This document shows positions 22,976 to 37,836 of a stretch of 64,000 bases of DNA, piece after piece (position 1 is the first letter of the stretch; each line of letters begins with the position of its first letter). Made by a program: the position numbers and the translations under genes. Location of the stretch: NCBI GenBank assembly GCA_036320915.1, contig JAXBDG010000017.1, forward strand, positions 806,001 to 870,000, given 5' to 3'. The notes under the pieces are model-generated. The model made no database searches. It saw only the letters and a list, made by a program, of their open reading frames with translations, and was not told the origin of the DNA. The DNA is from Linnemannia elongata (taxonomy: Eukaryota > Mortierellomycota > Mortierellomycetes > Mortierellales > Mortierellaceae).

Positions 22976-24437
22976 GGCGGGTTCGGTTTGGTGTGCAAGG
23001 TTCACAGTAGTTAGCCTAATGTAAATGCTGCACTGGTAGAAGTAGAGTAGCATGGTGGTTCTTTTGCTCTTTGCCTTTTCCAAAGACACCGCCGACATTA
23101 GCTGACTTGTTTATTTCAGTAAAGGCGCTTAGTGTCTAAACAAGGTTCGAAAGAGGCAGTAAGTGAGAGCGCTACGATCGCCCTATCATCCGCAGCGAAT
23201 ACCCGATTTCGCAACAATAACAAGGGGAAGCACACGCGCTGACATTTAAGGACGATGGTTTTGGAAGAAAGGTAATTTGGGCATGTATGGCAGATGTTTG
23301 ATGAGGACATATGCGTGAATATTACCTGCAATCATCATTGGTACATCCCTACCCATATACCGCTAATAGTTCCAGCGCGAGATTAACATACTCGGCGCCG
23401 CAGGAAAGCACGACAGTCTCGTCAAGTATTTCGGGCTTGTCAACGACCCAAGCGGAGAGTTTTCGCTCTTAGAGCTCTGTCGCCCTCTAGTAAGCTAATA
23501 GCTGTAAAGCCATTTAAAAGCGAAATGAGAGGGAGTTGCTTTTGGCTACAGTTAACAAAAGCCTTGCACCGACCAACTCAAGCTTACAGAACTGTCATTC
23601 TCTTCTATTGATCACATATAGGACCTTTTTGACTTTCTTTGCAGCCGAGACCGGCTCACATACCCAGAGGTCCGTTACTTTGGACTGGGAATCACCGCAG
23701 GTCTCGCACACTTGCATGACAAAGGGATTATTCATCGCGATCTCAAGCCTGAGAACGTTTTTATTTCCTTCGACATGCAAGTCCGAGTTGGCGACCTGGG
23801 ATTGGCGACCTGGGATTGGCGGCGAGGTACGACTCGAGGGGAATATCCCAAGGGCGCCTTGGGACCAAGTACTTTATGGCTCCAGAGGTGGTAAAAGGAG
23901 AGCCCCACACATATGCGATGGGCATATTCAGTTTTGGATGTATCATGTATATGATGCTCTTGACGTTCCAGCCCTACATCACCACTTTGTAAGGAATAGG
24001 TCCATCAATGCTGTTATATGCGCGACCTGCATTGCATAAAGGTGAAGCAAAACGCATTAAATTGACTTTTAATATGTTGACTTCATAGAGATCAATCCTT
24101 TCCAAACTAATTGGAGAACGTCCTGTTCGGGAACGAAGCCAGCAGTGATCCTGAGAATGTGCTCATCTCAGTCGCACAGGACTTGCTCAGGACCTTGCTG
24201 AGCTTTCATCCTCGTGCACGGCCAGAGGCAAGACATATGGCCCTCCAGACCTTCTTTGCGACGGGTCATTGCCCAACCGATTTGCGCGAGGAAGTTTTCT
24301 ATACACCCTACAAATCTAGTAACGAGAACAAGAGGAAAAAAGCCCCAGCCCAGGACGAGGAAGAGACCAGGGCTTTCCAGAAGGTCAAATACGAGTACTA
24401 CTGCGACTTGGATCCCTACTTCGACTTTGACCACTGA
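22976..24437 (+). pseudogene. Polo-like Ser/Thr kinase pseudogene
   Basis: Pieces appear in kinase order: a glycine-loop fragment GGFGLVCKVH (22979-23008), the C-helix exon EINILGAAGKHDSLVKYFGL through LLELC (23376-23489), the catalytic block LTYPEVRYFGLGITAGLAHL then HDKGIIHRDLKPENVFI (about 23662-23770), the activation segment GTKYFMAPEVVKGEPHTYA, and the C-lobe end AQDLLRTLLSFHPRARPEA then FFATGHCP (24170-24290). The EVRYFG and FFATGHCP patterns point to the polo-like group. A 14-base direct duplication at 23790-23817 inside the DLG motif shifts the frame; with a single copy the frame runs through from HRDLKPEN to MAPE. No exon with the VAIK lysine was found, the exon after LLELC does not join in phase, and a TAA precedes the C-lobe piece. 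No function is expected. Confidence 0.8.
23790..23817 (+). repeat. 14-base tandem duplication in the kinase relic
   Basis: GGCGACCTGGGATT occurs twice with no spacer. It encodes the DLG (DFG-type) metal-binding motif. Fourteen is not a multiple of three, so the duplication is a frameshift. Confidence 0.95.
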
Positions 24438-25107
24438 GCCTTTCACTTATAGCAGCAAGTCTTCTCCTTACAAGCAAGGACACACTCACAGAGACCCCAC
24501 CGCTCCTTTGTATATATCACTTTACACGCACACAACACCTTTGCATATTCTCATATCACTACCTCCACCATAGTTCTTTTGCGCATTAATTCTTCTCCCA
24601 ACCTCCTCACAGCAGTCCTATAGTTTTTGCATTTTGTATCTTAAAAAAAGTGTCTCTTGTATGATGCTGTCTGGCAATGAGAATCAGGTGCTTTCAGGTG
24701 TTATTTGGAATGGGATATGAGTAATGGATGAGGGAAAAGTTGCGAAGGTCTTCTTGAGCTTGGCATACAAAAAAACCGCAAAAAAAAGTAGATACGCCGT
24801 CAAAGTTTTGGTTTCGTGGAATGTTACCATAAGTTTTTTCTTAGCTTTTTTTTTTTCTTCTTCCCAGGCAGCCAAGTTTGGAAAGTACAGTCCGTTGAAG
24901 GACATAAGCCAAGAATGAAAAAAAAAGAAGAGGTGTTTTATTTGTTTGGTTAAAAAGCGTTCTTGTTGTGGTTGTTGCTAGCAGCAAGTGGTATCTTGAG
25001 AAAAAAAAGAATGTTGTAGGGGATGGTCATTTTTGTCATTTTATAGTGTTTTTGGATGTAAAAAGGATCCCAAATGTGAAAAATAGAAGTAGTACATCCA
25101 GTCGCTC
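24438..25107. other. Intergenic region, convergent
   Basis: Between the kinase relic (plus) and the 3' end of the NTF2-like gene (minus). AT-rich with several A and T tracts; nothing else seen. Confidence 0.4.
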
Positions 25108-27722
25108 CTATCGCGAGCCGCCAATGGTGAAGGATGAGCGGTAGTTGGGATGAATCCTACGACCAGCCGAGACGGGTGCAGGTGCAGGTGCAGGTGCAGG
25201 TGCAGGTGCAGGGGTGGGCTCGGCAACAGCGGGCTCAGACGTCTGTGCAGCAGCAGCGGCGTCCAAAGCCTGCTGAGCCTGGAACTGCTCCTCCTGGATC
25301 TTCAATTTCTCCAACTCCAGAACCTGCTTCTCCAAATCCTCTGTAGTCAAGTCCGAGGGGTTCATAATCGATTCCTTCAACTCTTGCTGCTGCTCCTCGT
25401 TGCGCTCCAGCTCTGCCTCCAGTGCCGAAGGCTCCAGTGAATACTCCTCTGTTGCTACTGCTGCTGCAGCCGTGACGGCCACAGGGGCAGACTTTTCGAT
25501 AGGGGGAGGTCCGAAAATGTTGTGGCTAGTCTTCTTGTAGGGTCTGCTGAGGGCTGGGTTGGGCGGAGGAGGGGCTTGCGAAAAGATACTCGAAGTCAAG
25601 GCGGGGTGTCCCTTGGGCTTGACATAGTCGGATCTCCATCCAGCAGGAAGTTCCTGGTCAACCTCCTGTTGCTGCTGCTGCTCCTGTCTAGTGACGCGAG
25701 GAGCAGGTTGCTGCTGCTGGGGGTCCTTGAGGTGGTTGAACAAGGTCGAAGTAAGAGCTGGATGCCCCTTCTTGCCTGCAGGGGCTGGGGCGCTGGTCAT
25801 GGCATGGACCTGTTGAGCCGTATCATCGTTTCCTCCGCTAAGAGCACGGTCGCGGTTTCTGTTACTGTTGTTTCTCTCCCTATCGCCGTACTGGTCAAAC
25901 TCTGCATCCTTCAAGTGGTTGAACAGAGTCGAAGTCAGGGCAGGATGACCTTTCTTTCCAGCAGGGATGTTGGTCTTGTTCTGGGAAGAGGAAGGGGAAG
26001 TAGCTTTGCTCGCCAATGATTCCTCCGAGGTGGAGGGGCTCAAGGGAAGGCGGTTGTTGTTCTTAAGTTGGGACTGGTCCTCCTGAGGGGTATTCTTCAA
26101 ATGGTCAAAGAGGGTCGAAGTCAAGGCTGGGTGGCCCTTCTTTCCTGACTGCCCTGCTGATGCTGGAGGGGAGGTCGCCTGGGGTTGATGCTGTTGTTGA
26201 CTGAAGATCTGCGAGGTCAAGGCGGGATGACCCTTCTTTTGCTGTTGTTGTTGAGCAGCCGAGATCTGAGCAGGCGACACTGGGGGGCTGAAGATATTTG
26301 AGATCTAATCAGTGCGAAATGGTTGCAGTATTGTGATGAGTTGTTTGATCTTGGAAATAGTCCCCGACTCGAAATCAGAACCAAAGTGCAATTGATTAGG
26401 TTTTCTTACGTTGCTAATCTGGTTGCGGTTTCCAGCAGTCGAGGTAGCATTGCCAAAAGGGTTGAGGCGGAAGCGGGTTGGGTTTCTGAGGGCGTCAACC
26501 TGGGTCTCGGCAACAATTGGCCAAGAGTGGCGGGAACCGATGAGACGGACCATCTTGAGGACGCTGGCATTGTCCCAGACGTAGCGGACACTGGCAATGC
26601 GGTCATTGACGATAGACCCGCAGATCACCTAAGCAAGGACACAAGGGTCGGTTTAGTTAAGAGGTCTGGGAGGAGTGGATTGTTTGCCTTGCTCGATCGA
26701 TTAAAAAATTAAATCCAATTGAGCAATTAAAGATAAAGAATCATGAGCAGGAGGGGAGAGAGTCGTCAATGGACCGGACCCTGGAAGGGACGGAATACTC
26801 ATTCTTCTTCGTCCTTCGTCCACCACACATTTTACAGTTCATCCCAATAAACCGACAGAAACGACGAGACGAGGTGAACTGGGAAGCCAAAAGTAAGAGG
26901 GCTCTTGTTCATTGTCAATAAACCTCTTATTAAATCTACACCTATCCCCCTCCACTCCCACACTTTGTTTCTTTGTTTGCTCAAGCTCATGGGATACTTG
27001 CTGACATGATGGATTATTTCCATTTACTTTACTCCGCTCCGTCCATGGTAACCCGCCCAAAACTTCTTCTCTCTATCCCTCGTGTGTGCAAAAAGAGTTT
27101 TTCCCATGGTCCATGTTCGCTTGCATATTGACATGCACATGCATACATCAACTTCATTTCTCTCTTTCCCTCTTTTCTTTCGCAGTTAAAGAAATAGGCG
27201 GTAAAAGGACCGAAAGATGAATGAATCACGCACGAGCGCTTCTTCTTTTCCTCTTCCCCTACCTTTTTTGTCGTTACAAAACTGAGTGACCCACGACCTT
27301 TATACTGCAGAGTCATGGACATAAAACGCCTTCCTCGCACCTCCTTTCTCCGTCTGCTTGCTTGTGCTTACCAAAGGAAAAGTAATCGTAAGATCCTCCA
27401 GATGATGCGGCTCAACGCTGGGCAACAACCACCCCCCAGAACCCGAGACAAACTTGACCGTCACCTCGACCTCATCCACCGCCGAGGATTCTCCGACAGT
27501 TCTGTGAATAACCGTCTCCTCGACAGCCAGTTTCTTTGAGTGCGAGAACCCACCCGCCTTGTAGAAATCGCGGACGTGAGATTCTCCTGCGGCTCCTGCA
27601 CCCGTGGGGAGGAAGACGATGTGGGTGTCGGGGAGGTAGAGGTCTTCGTCTGAGGCTGGGTTTGTGCGGAAGGCGTTCCACAGTAGGGCTTGCGGGGAGG
27701 AAGTGGCGTCTGGGAGAGTCAT
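25108..27722 (-). CDS. NTF2-like domain protein with five KGHPALTS motifs
   Basis: Exons 27722-27372, 26628-26410 and 26304-25108, all phase 0, encode about 588 residues. The first 190 residues form one compact domain: PQALLWNAFRTNPASDEDLY, IVFLPTGAGAAGESHVRDFY, VEETVIHRTVGESSAVDEVE, then after the intron VICGSIVNDRIASVRYVWD and LIGSRHSWPI. The strand pattern fits an NTF2/SnoaL-like cone fold; this is inference. The rest is disordered and carries five copies of K-G-H-P-A-L-T-S followed by a hydrophobic x-[IL]F, three of them extended to TLFNHLK or TLFDHLK. It ends in an Ala/Pro repeat and RRIHPNYRSSFTIGGSR. I do not recognise a named gene. The repeated motif suggests multivalent binding to one partner, perhaps as an adaptor. 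Intron 1 is long for this window (743 bases). Confidence 0.8.
25175..25211 (-). repeat. (CAGGTG)n hexamer repeat coding Pro-Ala
   Basis: Six direct copies of a hexamer encode the alternating Pro-Ala tract near the C terminus of the NTF2-like protein. Confidence 0.9.
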
Positions 27723-28841
27723 TTTTTTTTTTTTTTTTTGGAGGGTTGTTGAAAGTAGAGACTTTTTGTGAGGTATGGAGGTGAGAGGTATGCGCTCGTG
27801 AAATATTCAGAGGGACTAAGAACGAAAAGGGAGCGGACTTGAGGTTATGAGGGCGAGACTGCAAGGTTGGAGGAATGAACACACTGTCGGGGAAGGGCCG
27901 TTGACTGATGGAGGGGCTGGAGAGGAATGAGAAAAACGGAGGACGTGAGGAAAAGGGTGATATTAGGTGACTGAGGAGTGTAAGAGGACAAGGAGAAAAG
28001 AGAGAAGAGAGAAGAAAGAGAAACGACGAGTAACGAGAATGAAGAAGGAATAAAACCGTGCTAGCCTCTCTGCCTGCTTTGCTAGTGGTGAACAACACGG
28101 CCCTTCGTGACCCTTGACCTTCTTCTACTCTACATTGTTATCCTGCCCTGCCCTGCCCGCCCGTCGAAGTCAACAGGCGCGTTAGTTGATGCCGCCCTCC
28201 CTTCCTTATTCCATCTCAATTTACGAGGACAGCCAACTGAAAGCATAAAAAGCACTAAAATTCAACATTTGCTCTCAAGAAGGAAATATGAAAAGTGCCC
28301 AACACCACCAATGCCACGGGCGAGCGTGTGGATAAATGACAAGGGGTAATTCAAATGCCCTTCTGCTCAATGGGCCACAGTTATGTTAGTGTTTGGGTGA
28401 TATGAATGTGGTTTCTGTATCATTTGTGATATGTGTGTGTTTTTGACCACTATCATCCATCACCTCTCCCTTCTTGAGCACGTACCTCCTCGACAGAGCA
28501 CACATTATTTTTTTTCACTATTTTTTTCTTTCGCTTCCTACAATCGCTGTTCCTAAAAAAAAACATTGCCACGCGGAACAGCACACAAAGGGGCAATCGG
28601 AAGTTCTGGGCAGTGTTTTGTGAGTTAAGGTAAGCACGTTGGTCTTTGTCATGACAAGGTCGAGCTTCATCTAATATTGCTGCCAATCAATTAACATCAG
28701 GGGTGGAAAAAGGTCGCCCTGTGAACACGTCGACACAACAGTAAGGAGGGTCTCCTTCGGTTTTCTGATGTTATGTTTGTCTTCTGTTTGTTTTATTTGT
28801 CGTGTTGTTCGTAATCAATTCGAGTGTATTCCGCCTCTTTC
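27723..28841. other. Intergenic region upstream of the NTF2-like gene
   Basis: Contains the 5' side of the NTF2-like gene (an 18-T run directly before its ATG and purine-rich sequence to about 28050) and the 3' side of LSM3. No gene recognised. Confidence 0.4.
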
Positions 28842-29773
28842 TTATGCTCTGGATGGAGGCGAAACCTATTCATGAATAATGAAAAGAAAGGGTTAATCAT
28901 TATGTCCAAAAACGAAACAAAGCGAGGTATTGGGTCCTTTCGCTGGTTCTCATAGAGGATGCCGTTATCGAACTCACCAAGATGACACCATCACCACGGA
29001 CAAACAGCATCTCGCAGTTCCGCTTGACGATCTAATGTGTTCCACAGTACGAACAAACGACAAATAACATTGTGTGAGCGTGAGTTCCTTTGAATAGCTA
29101 ATTGTTGAAAAAACCATTACTTGTCGTCCTGTCCGAGAAATGTACGTTGGGTCCAGAATGCTGCCAGAAGTATGTCGTTCGACGGTTCTCTGGATGGTTG
29201 TTGGCACTTCGTTCCAGGTCCCGTATTTTTTCTTTAAAAAAGTCGCGTTCAGATCCTGCTCAATGCGACGCCTCCAATCCACACGTTTCTTCTCTATGAT
29301 AATTCATCCTCGATCAGTCGTACTCCTGGCGCCACTATCTGAAAAAGCGTCGCCTCATTTCCTCCAGTGGATTAAAGGCTAATCCCTGCAGGCGTAAAAA
29401 GTGAACTTTGCTTACTCTGATAACCTCCTCCATAGTCTCATCGTTCACATCAACAACAGTGATAGTCTCCTCCACATCCCCAAGCACCATGTTCAAATGG
29501 CCGTCATAAGCCTATCGCAAGCAGAAAAAAAAGGACCAACAAGAGGGTTCCTCATCAGTAAGTATGCGATCGCGTTTGTATCCTATGCTTGCTTGCGTTT
29601 GCTGATTGTGCTGTTGATGAACGGAAGAAAGAAAAGGGGGCGTTTACATGAAGCTTTCCACGCAGCTCACGGTCGCCACGGAGCTTGACGTAGATGCGCT
29701 CGTCGAGGGAGAGGCGAACGAGATCCAGAGGCTCCTCGATGCCTGTGCTTTCCAGTGGTGCGTATTCTTCCAT
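28842..29773 (-). CDS. LSM3: U6 snRNA-associated Sm-like protein LSm3
   Basis: Four exons, 29773-29648, 29511-29416, 29031-28978 and 28865-28842, all phase 0, give 99 residues. LSm3 is part of the Lsm2-8 ring on U6 snRNA and the Lsm1-7 ring in mRNA decay. Sm1 is [20 protein letters not shown] with [20 protein letters not shown], including the D-x-x-x-N-x-x-L signature. Sm2 is [15 protein letters not shown], with the RGD-type RNA-contact motif. The C terminus is VSPPSRA. The length equals that of other eukaryotic LSm3 proteins (89-102). The last exon has only eight codons and intron 2 is 384 bases. It lies 148 bases downstream of the HEH1 stop on the same strand. Confidence 0.96.
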
Positions 29774-29921
29774 GTCTGATGTATGTCTTTGTGTGTCAGT
29801 GAGTGAAGGGATGTGTAAGTGCTGAAAAAGGGAGACCAAGGTTTGGCTGCCTGCGTGCGGAAAAAGGTGTGGCTTTGCAATTTTTTTATTTCGCATTGCA
29901 CTTTTTGGGCGAAGATCTGGT

Positions 29922-32824
29922 TCAAGATAACGAAGGGTAGAGCGAGCCTGTTGACGCGCGCAGATTCTGATCATCTTCAGGCTGGATTCTATCGCTAAAG
30001 TTATCATACATTGTCGTCGTTGTTTGGAAACCAGTGCCACTGCTGCCACCGATGCCGCTGGCGCTGTTATTACTGCGGGTGCTCGCTGCAAGGCTACCCT
30101 TCTTCTGACCCAGCACACCAGACGCACCAATCCACTCCCAAGCTCGGTAGATCTCTCCATGAAGCTCCTGCGCACTCACCCGCACGTTCGCATTCTTGTC
30201 AACAATTACAGACACCTTTTCCCAAATCTCTTGTCGTCGCACGGGCAAGTGGATATGTGCCAACAGTGCGTCTCGGAGGTGGATCTGAGGTACAAAAGAA
30301 TGGGCGTAGTAGATGGGGTCAACAGCACTGGCGTCTGCCTGCTCAGACAACTTACTCAAAACTTTCTCCACCAGACCTTGAACAATCCTCGCTTCTTCGC
30401 GCCGTTTCAAGATGTAATTCCTGGTCAACAGTCCACCCATTCCCAAAGTTATTAGCGCTATTTCCATATGATGAGCAATAAATGGTTAGTCGCAGAAAAC
30501 CAAACAAAAAAAAAAACGACTAGGCTGTAGTGTTCAGCGACAGTGTAGCTGATGAGACAAGACTCACCAAGAAGGATCTCCTTAAATTGATCGATCCATC
30601 CAAGAACACCTTGGCGCACACGGCAGAAAATAGGCCGAGCAGGCTTCACCGATCGCAGATATCTTTCCCTACGCAGGTATGAGAGATGATGGTAAGTTTT
30701 CGCTATCAAACCATCCACTAAAAGGTGTCACTATCAACAATTACCCTATTCCTTGCTCGATAATGATGGTTGACGATCTGCGGTAGAGCTCATTCAACGC
30801 AAGTGTCCAATACTGGTTGAACTCCTCCTGGGAAACGCTGGCCTACATAGTAGAAAGGAGTAAGCATGTTAATTGGTTGGCTATGGGCGAAATCAAAAAT
30901 ACACAAAAATAAACCAGAGAGTGAGCCAGCTTTTCAAACATACATCCTTGAGAGATTCGATCTCATTTCTTAGATCACTGACAGAAAATCTCTGACGGGC
31001 AAACAATTCAGCGGACGGCTGTGGGCGGATCGAGGACCTGCACTCTTCTTTTCCTGCGCACTTGTGAAGTATGCTTTCGGCTGCATCAGCAACCTGAAGG
31101 CTTTGGTATTCCTGAGCCTTGTTAAGCACACAGGTGGGTGTCAATGGGATTAGGTTGCCGAAGCTGAGGGGGTGTGGACGAAGAATGTACTCGGGTGGAC
31201 ACAATGGGTCAGCGTCAGGGGAATTGCATTTAGCATGGTCTGGGCATGGGATGCAAGTTGGGTATAGCCACTTAACAAGAAGTTGCTCTGCAAACAAGAT
31301 TGGAGATTCATTAGTCAGATGCGAGTAATACCATATGCTCATTGTTCACAGTTTGTTCGGAAGCGTCTCCTGTAATGTTAATTGAAGTACTTACTGGTGG
31401 TGAGGTGTTTGTTGCTGGTGGGTGTTGGGATAGATCTCGAAGGTGTGCAGTAGCCAATGTCGATGCGGGTTTGTCGGTACCAAAGTCCAAAAGACAACAG
31501 CGCCAGGAAAACTATAAACTTCAGAGGTCCCAGGTTTCGTCCTTCTTTGTCACGACCTCTCTTGGAACGAGTTCCATAAGTATTTGCTGCCGATTCAAAC
31601 TGGATGATCCGAGGCGGTGGCGGTGGGAGAGTTGGGAAGGTCATCCGCTTAGTCTTGGCGAATAAGGGTGAGTTGTGAAAGGGTCCTGAATCAAAGTCTG
31701 TCCTGTCGAACGCCGATCCTGCCGTATATTTGGGAGTAGTCATGTACTTTGAAAATGCTGGTTGAGCGGGCACCTTGAAGACATGGTCCCGATCCAGGTG
31801 TGAATCGTCGTCGCGTGATTTCCTCCTTGCTTTGCGGACAGTTGATGAGTTGCGGGAAGATCCTGCTGAGGTCAAAGATTCTCTTGACTTTGACCTTCTC
31901 CGACGTTCTGATTCACTGCCACTCTGGAACGGGTTCTCGTCAGAAAAGTTCGCGCTGATTTCCCGACTCTTCTTGGATCCCTCGGATTTCTGTTGCAAGT
32001 GCAATTGATAAGTTAACTTGGTGTCCGCTTATTCAACATAACGTAGTCTTAAGTGATCTTTGACTGCGAGAGTGTGGGTTACCTTTTTCCGAGGCGATCT
32101 TCGTTCTACTGAGGGTTCAGATTCTTCTTCTTTCCTGACGGACGACTTTACTGGTTTCCTGCCCCGAATAGAACCTGACGTTGAGTTCGAATCCATATCG
32201 GTACCCTCGTCAACAATTCTCCTCCTTAGCCTGGGCTTGGCCTATGTTGAAGAAACGTAGGAGGAAGACAGGTTAAGATCCTACACTCACATTGCACAAT
32301 TGACATCCACAACATGCGTAGCGTGAAAATTCCTAGTTCGTTACTTCGTTCTCTTCGTCTGTGTAGATCGGCTTGGTGATAACACTGCTCGTAGGCTCAC
32401 GTCTTTTAGAGGAAGACGACGATGACATGGATGACGTAGAAGATGACAGCACCGTCGATCTCTCCTGACGCGTCGGCTGAACGACTGCTGTTGCTGCGGT
32501 GGATTTTGAAGATGATTGTTGTGAAAGTGGCTGCGATGGTGACTGTGGCGGTTGTTGTTGGTTTGGTTGTGGATGTGATCTCGGTACCGGTGCCTTGGTG
32601 GCCTTGGCTGTAACAGAATCCTGTTCAGGATTGGCGCGCTCATATCGCTTCCTCAATTCGGTTGTGCGCGGTCGGATATGGAGTTCAAAAAGGTCGACCA
32701 GGTCCTGTTTCCTGACTTCCCCTGTTGGCGGTTTGACCTTGTGATGGATGAGAATGTCGCGGATGCTATCCATCTTTATTGTCATGGGATCGAACCCTGC
32801 CTGCAGGTAGCGCGGCACCGACAT
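29922..32824 (-). CDS. Inner nuclear membrane protein Heh1/Src1 (HeH/LEM and MSC domains)
   Basis: Eight exons: 32824-32345, 32241-32083, 31989-31395, 31369-31332, 31285-30944, 30842-30745, 30668-30568, 30457-29922, about 782 residues. Heh1/Src1/MAN1 proteins anchor chromatin at the inner nuclear membrane and help ESCRT seal and survey nuclear pores. The N-terminal helix-extension-helix domain (residues about 5-55) reads [20 protein letters not shown] then HHKVKPP and KQDLVDLF. A basic Ser/Arg-rich linker follows. TM1 is [19 protein letters not shown]. The lumenal region has the conserved Cys pattern [10 protein letters not shown] and [19 protein letters not shown]2 is [15 protein letters not shown], followed by the winged-helix MSC domain ([37 protein letters not shown]-like end). 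The exon 4/5 junction is the least certain; frame is kept if the second AG of GCAGAG is used. Confidence 0.9.
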
Positions 32825-33005
32825 GATTATGCTGGGTCTCCTCCTGGTAAATTGATGTGTTTGTGAAGAGTTGGGAAAGGTGGGTTTAAAAAAGTCGGAA
32901 TGACGTCACAAATCGCCGCTAAAAGTGTGGTCAAGCAATCCACACTTTCTCTTTCTCTGCATTCACCTTTTTGTCTTTCAACCACCCGCCAAATCAACAG
33001 GAAGG
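32825..33005. promoter_or_regulatory. 181-base divergent promoter of HEH1/SRC1 and PFS2
   Basis: The two start codons are 181 bases apart and face away from each other, so both core promoters must share this stretch. It contains a perfect palindromic bZIP/CRE-type site at 32901-32908, close to its middle, and T-rich patches on both sides. Co-regulation of the two nuclear proteins is inference. Confidence 0.7.
32901..32908. promoter_or_regulatory. CRE/ATF-type bZIP site TGACGTCA
   Basis: Exact eight-base palindrome known to bind ATF/CREB-family bZIP factors. It is placed between two divergent genes, where chance occurrence is unlikely but not excluded. Confidence 0.6.
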
Positions 33006-36684
<3,679 letters not shown>

Positions 36685-37805
36685 ATGGACGCAGCAGAGC
36701 CCACCGCCCTCCCTCTCAGGGCAACCTCGTCCCTGGTTGTTCCTAATCCTCAAAACTGTACGTGTCTTAAAAACGACCCCTCTTACTGGCTCTGTCTCTA
36801 TTCTCCGTGTCCGTGTCGGGATTTTTTTTTTTTTGGTGGTTCATTACAAATGCTCCGCGGTCTAACTAGCTACCCTTGTCAATCGCTTTGTAGTCACCAT
36901 CACCAGGATAACCGTTCTGGACGCAACTGCCACTCCAGCAGCTGCAGTAACGGGACCAACAATATCTACAACAGCAACAGCAGGAGACACACCATGCATG
37001 GTAGTCGATCTGATTTCCTCATCCTCTTCTTCCTTCATCCCGATCCAACCTCTATTCCAAGAACACCAGGTCGAGTATGTCCCAGATCCGGAGCATCACC
37101 AGCAACCTCCACAGCAACAGCAACAGCAACAACAACAACAACCAGATGCTCAAACACTCTCAGCATCCAACCCAGCCACTACACCAACCATCGATGAGCC
37201 ATTACCATCGTCAATAACAACATCAAATGCTCAATCCACTTTATTGGCGACACAATCACCACCCAATCTTTTGCTCAAGATTCGCACAAATTCAATAACA
37301 AGAGTGAGCCTGGAATTTGAACTCGAGGGCGAACTGCTGGATCCTGTGCGACCAAGACCTGAAGGAGGAGGAGCACAGACAGGGTCTAGTCCTGCTGCAG
37401 AATCAAATCTTAATCCAGACAAGGATCTTCCCAACACCCGCTTTCACCAACATCACCTCCTGCAGGATACAACAAGGGTACCAGTATCAACGGAGCATGT
37501 AGGTCCGATTAAGAGGGAGCTACGTAGCAGCAGAAGTAGTAGCACCCCCCTGAGGTCGACTTTGAATTCTACTGCATCGATGACATCGCCATCGACTAGC
37601 ACAGGCGCAGAGGACTATGTGTTTGTGTCTGTCCGACCGAGAGTCACGAGCATGCCTACCCCTGACATTAGGACCCTGACTAATAGTGGTGGGGCTAGTG
37701 TATACAAGCCCGTTATCTATTTTGCAGAGACACGCACAGAGCGTCATATGCATGAACTGTGCGGCAGCGAAGTTGCTTTTCAAAAACAAGTAAGACTGAC
37801 AATCC

Positions 37806-37836
<31 letters not shown>

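Noticed and set aside
28974..29282. Open frame on the minus strand inside LSM3 intron 2 ([20 protein letters not shown]...)
   Set aside because: It looks somewhat protein-like, but lies in the 384-base intron, has no recognisable family and would clash with the clean LSM3 splicing. Could be a relic, not claimed.
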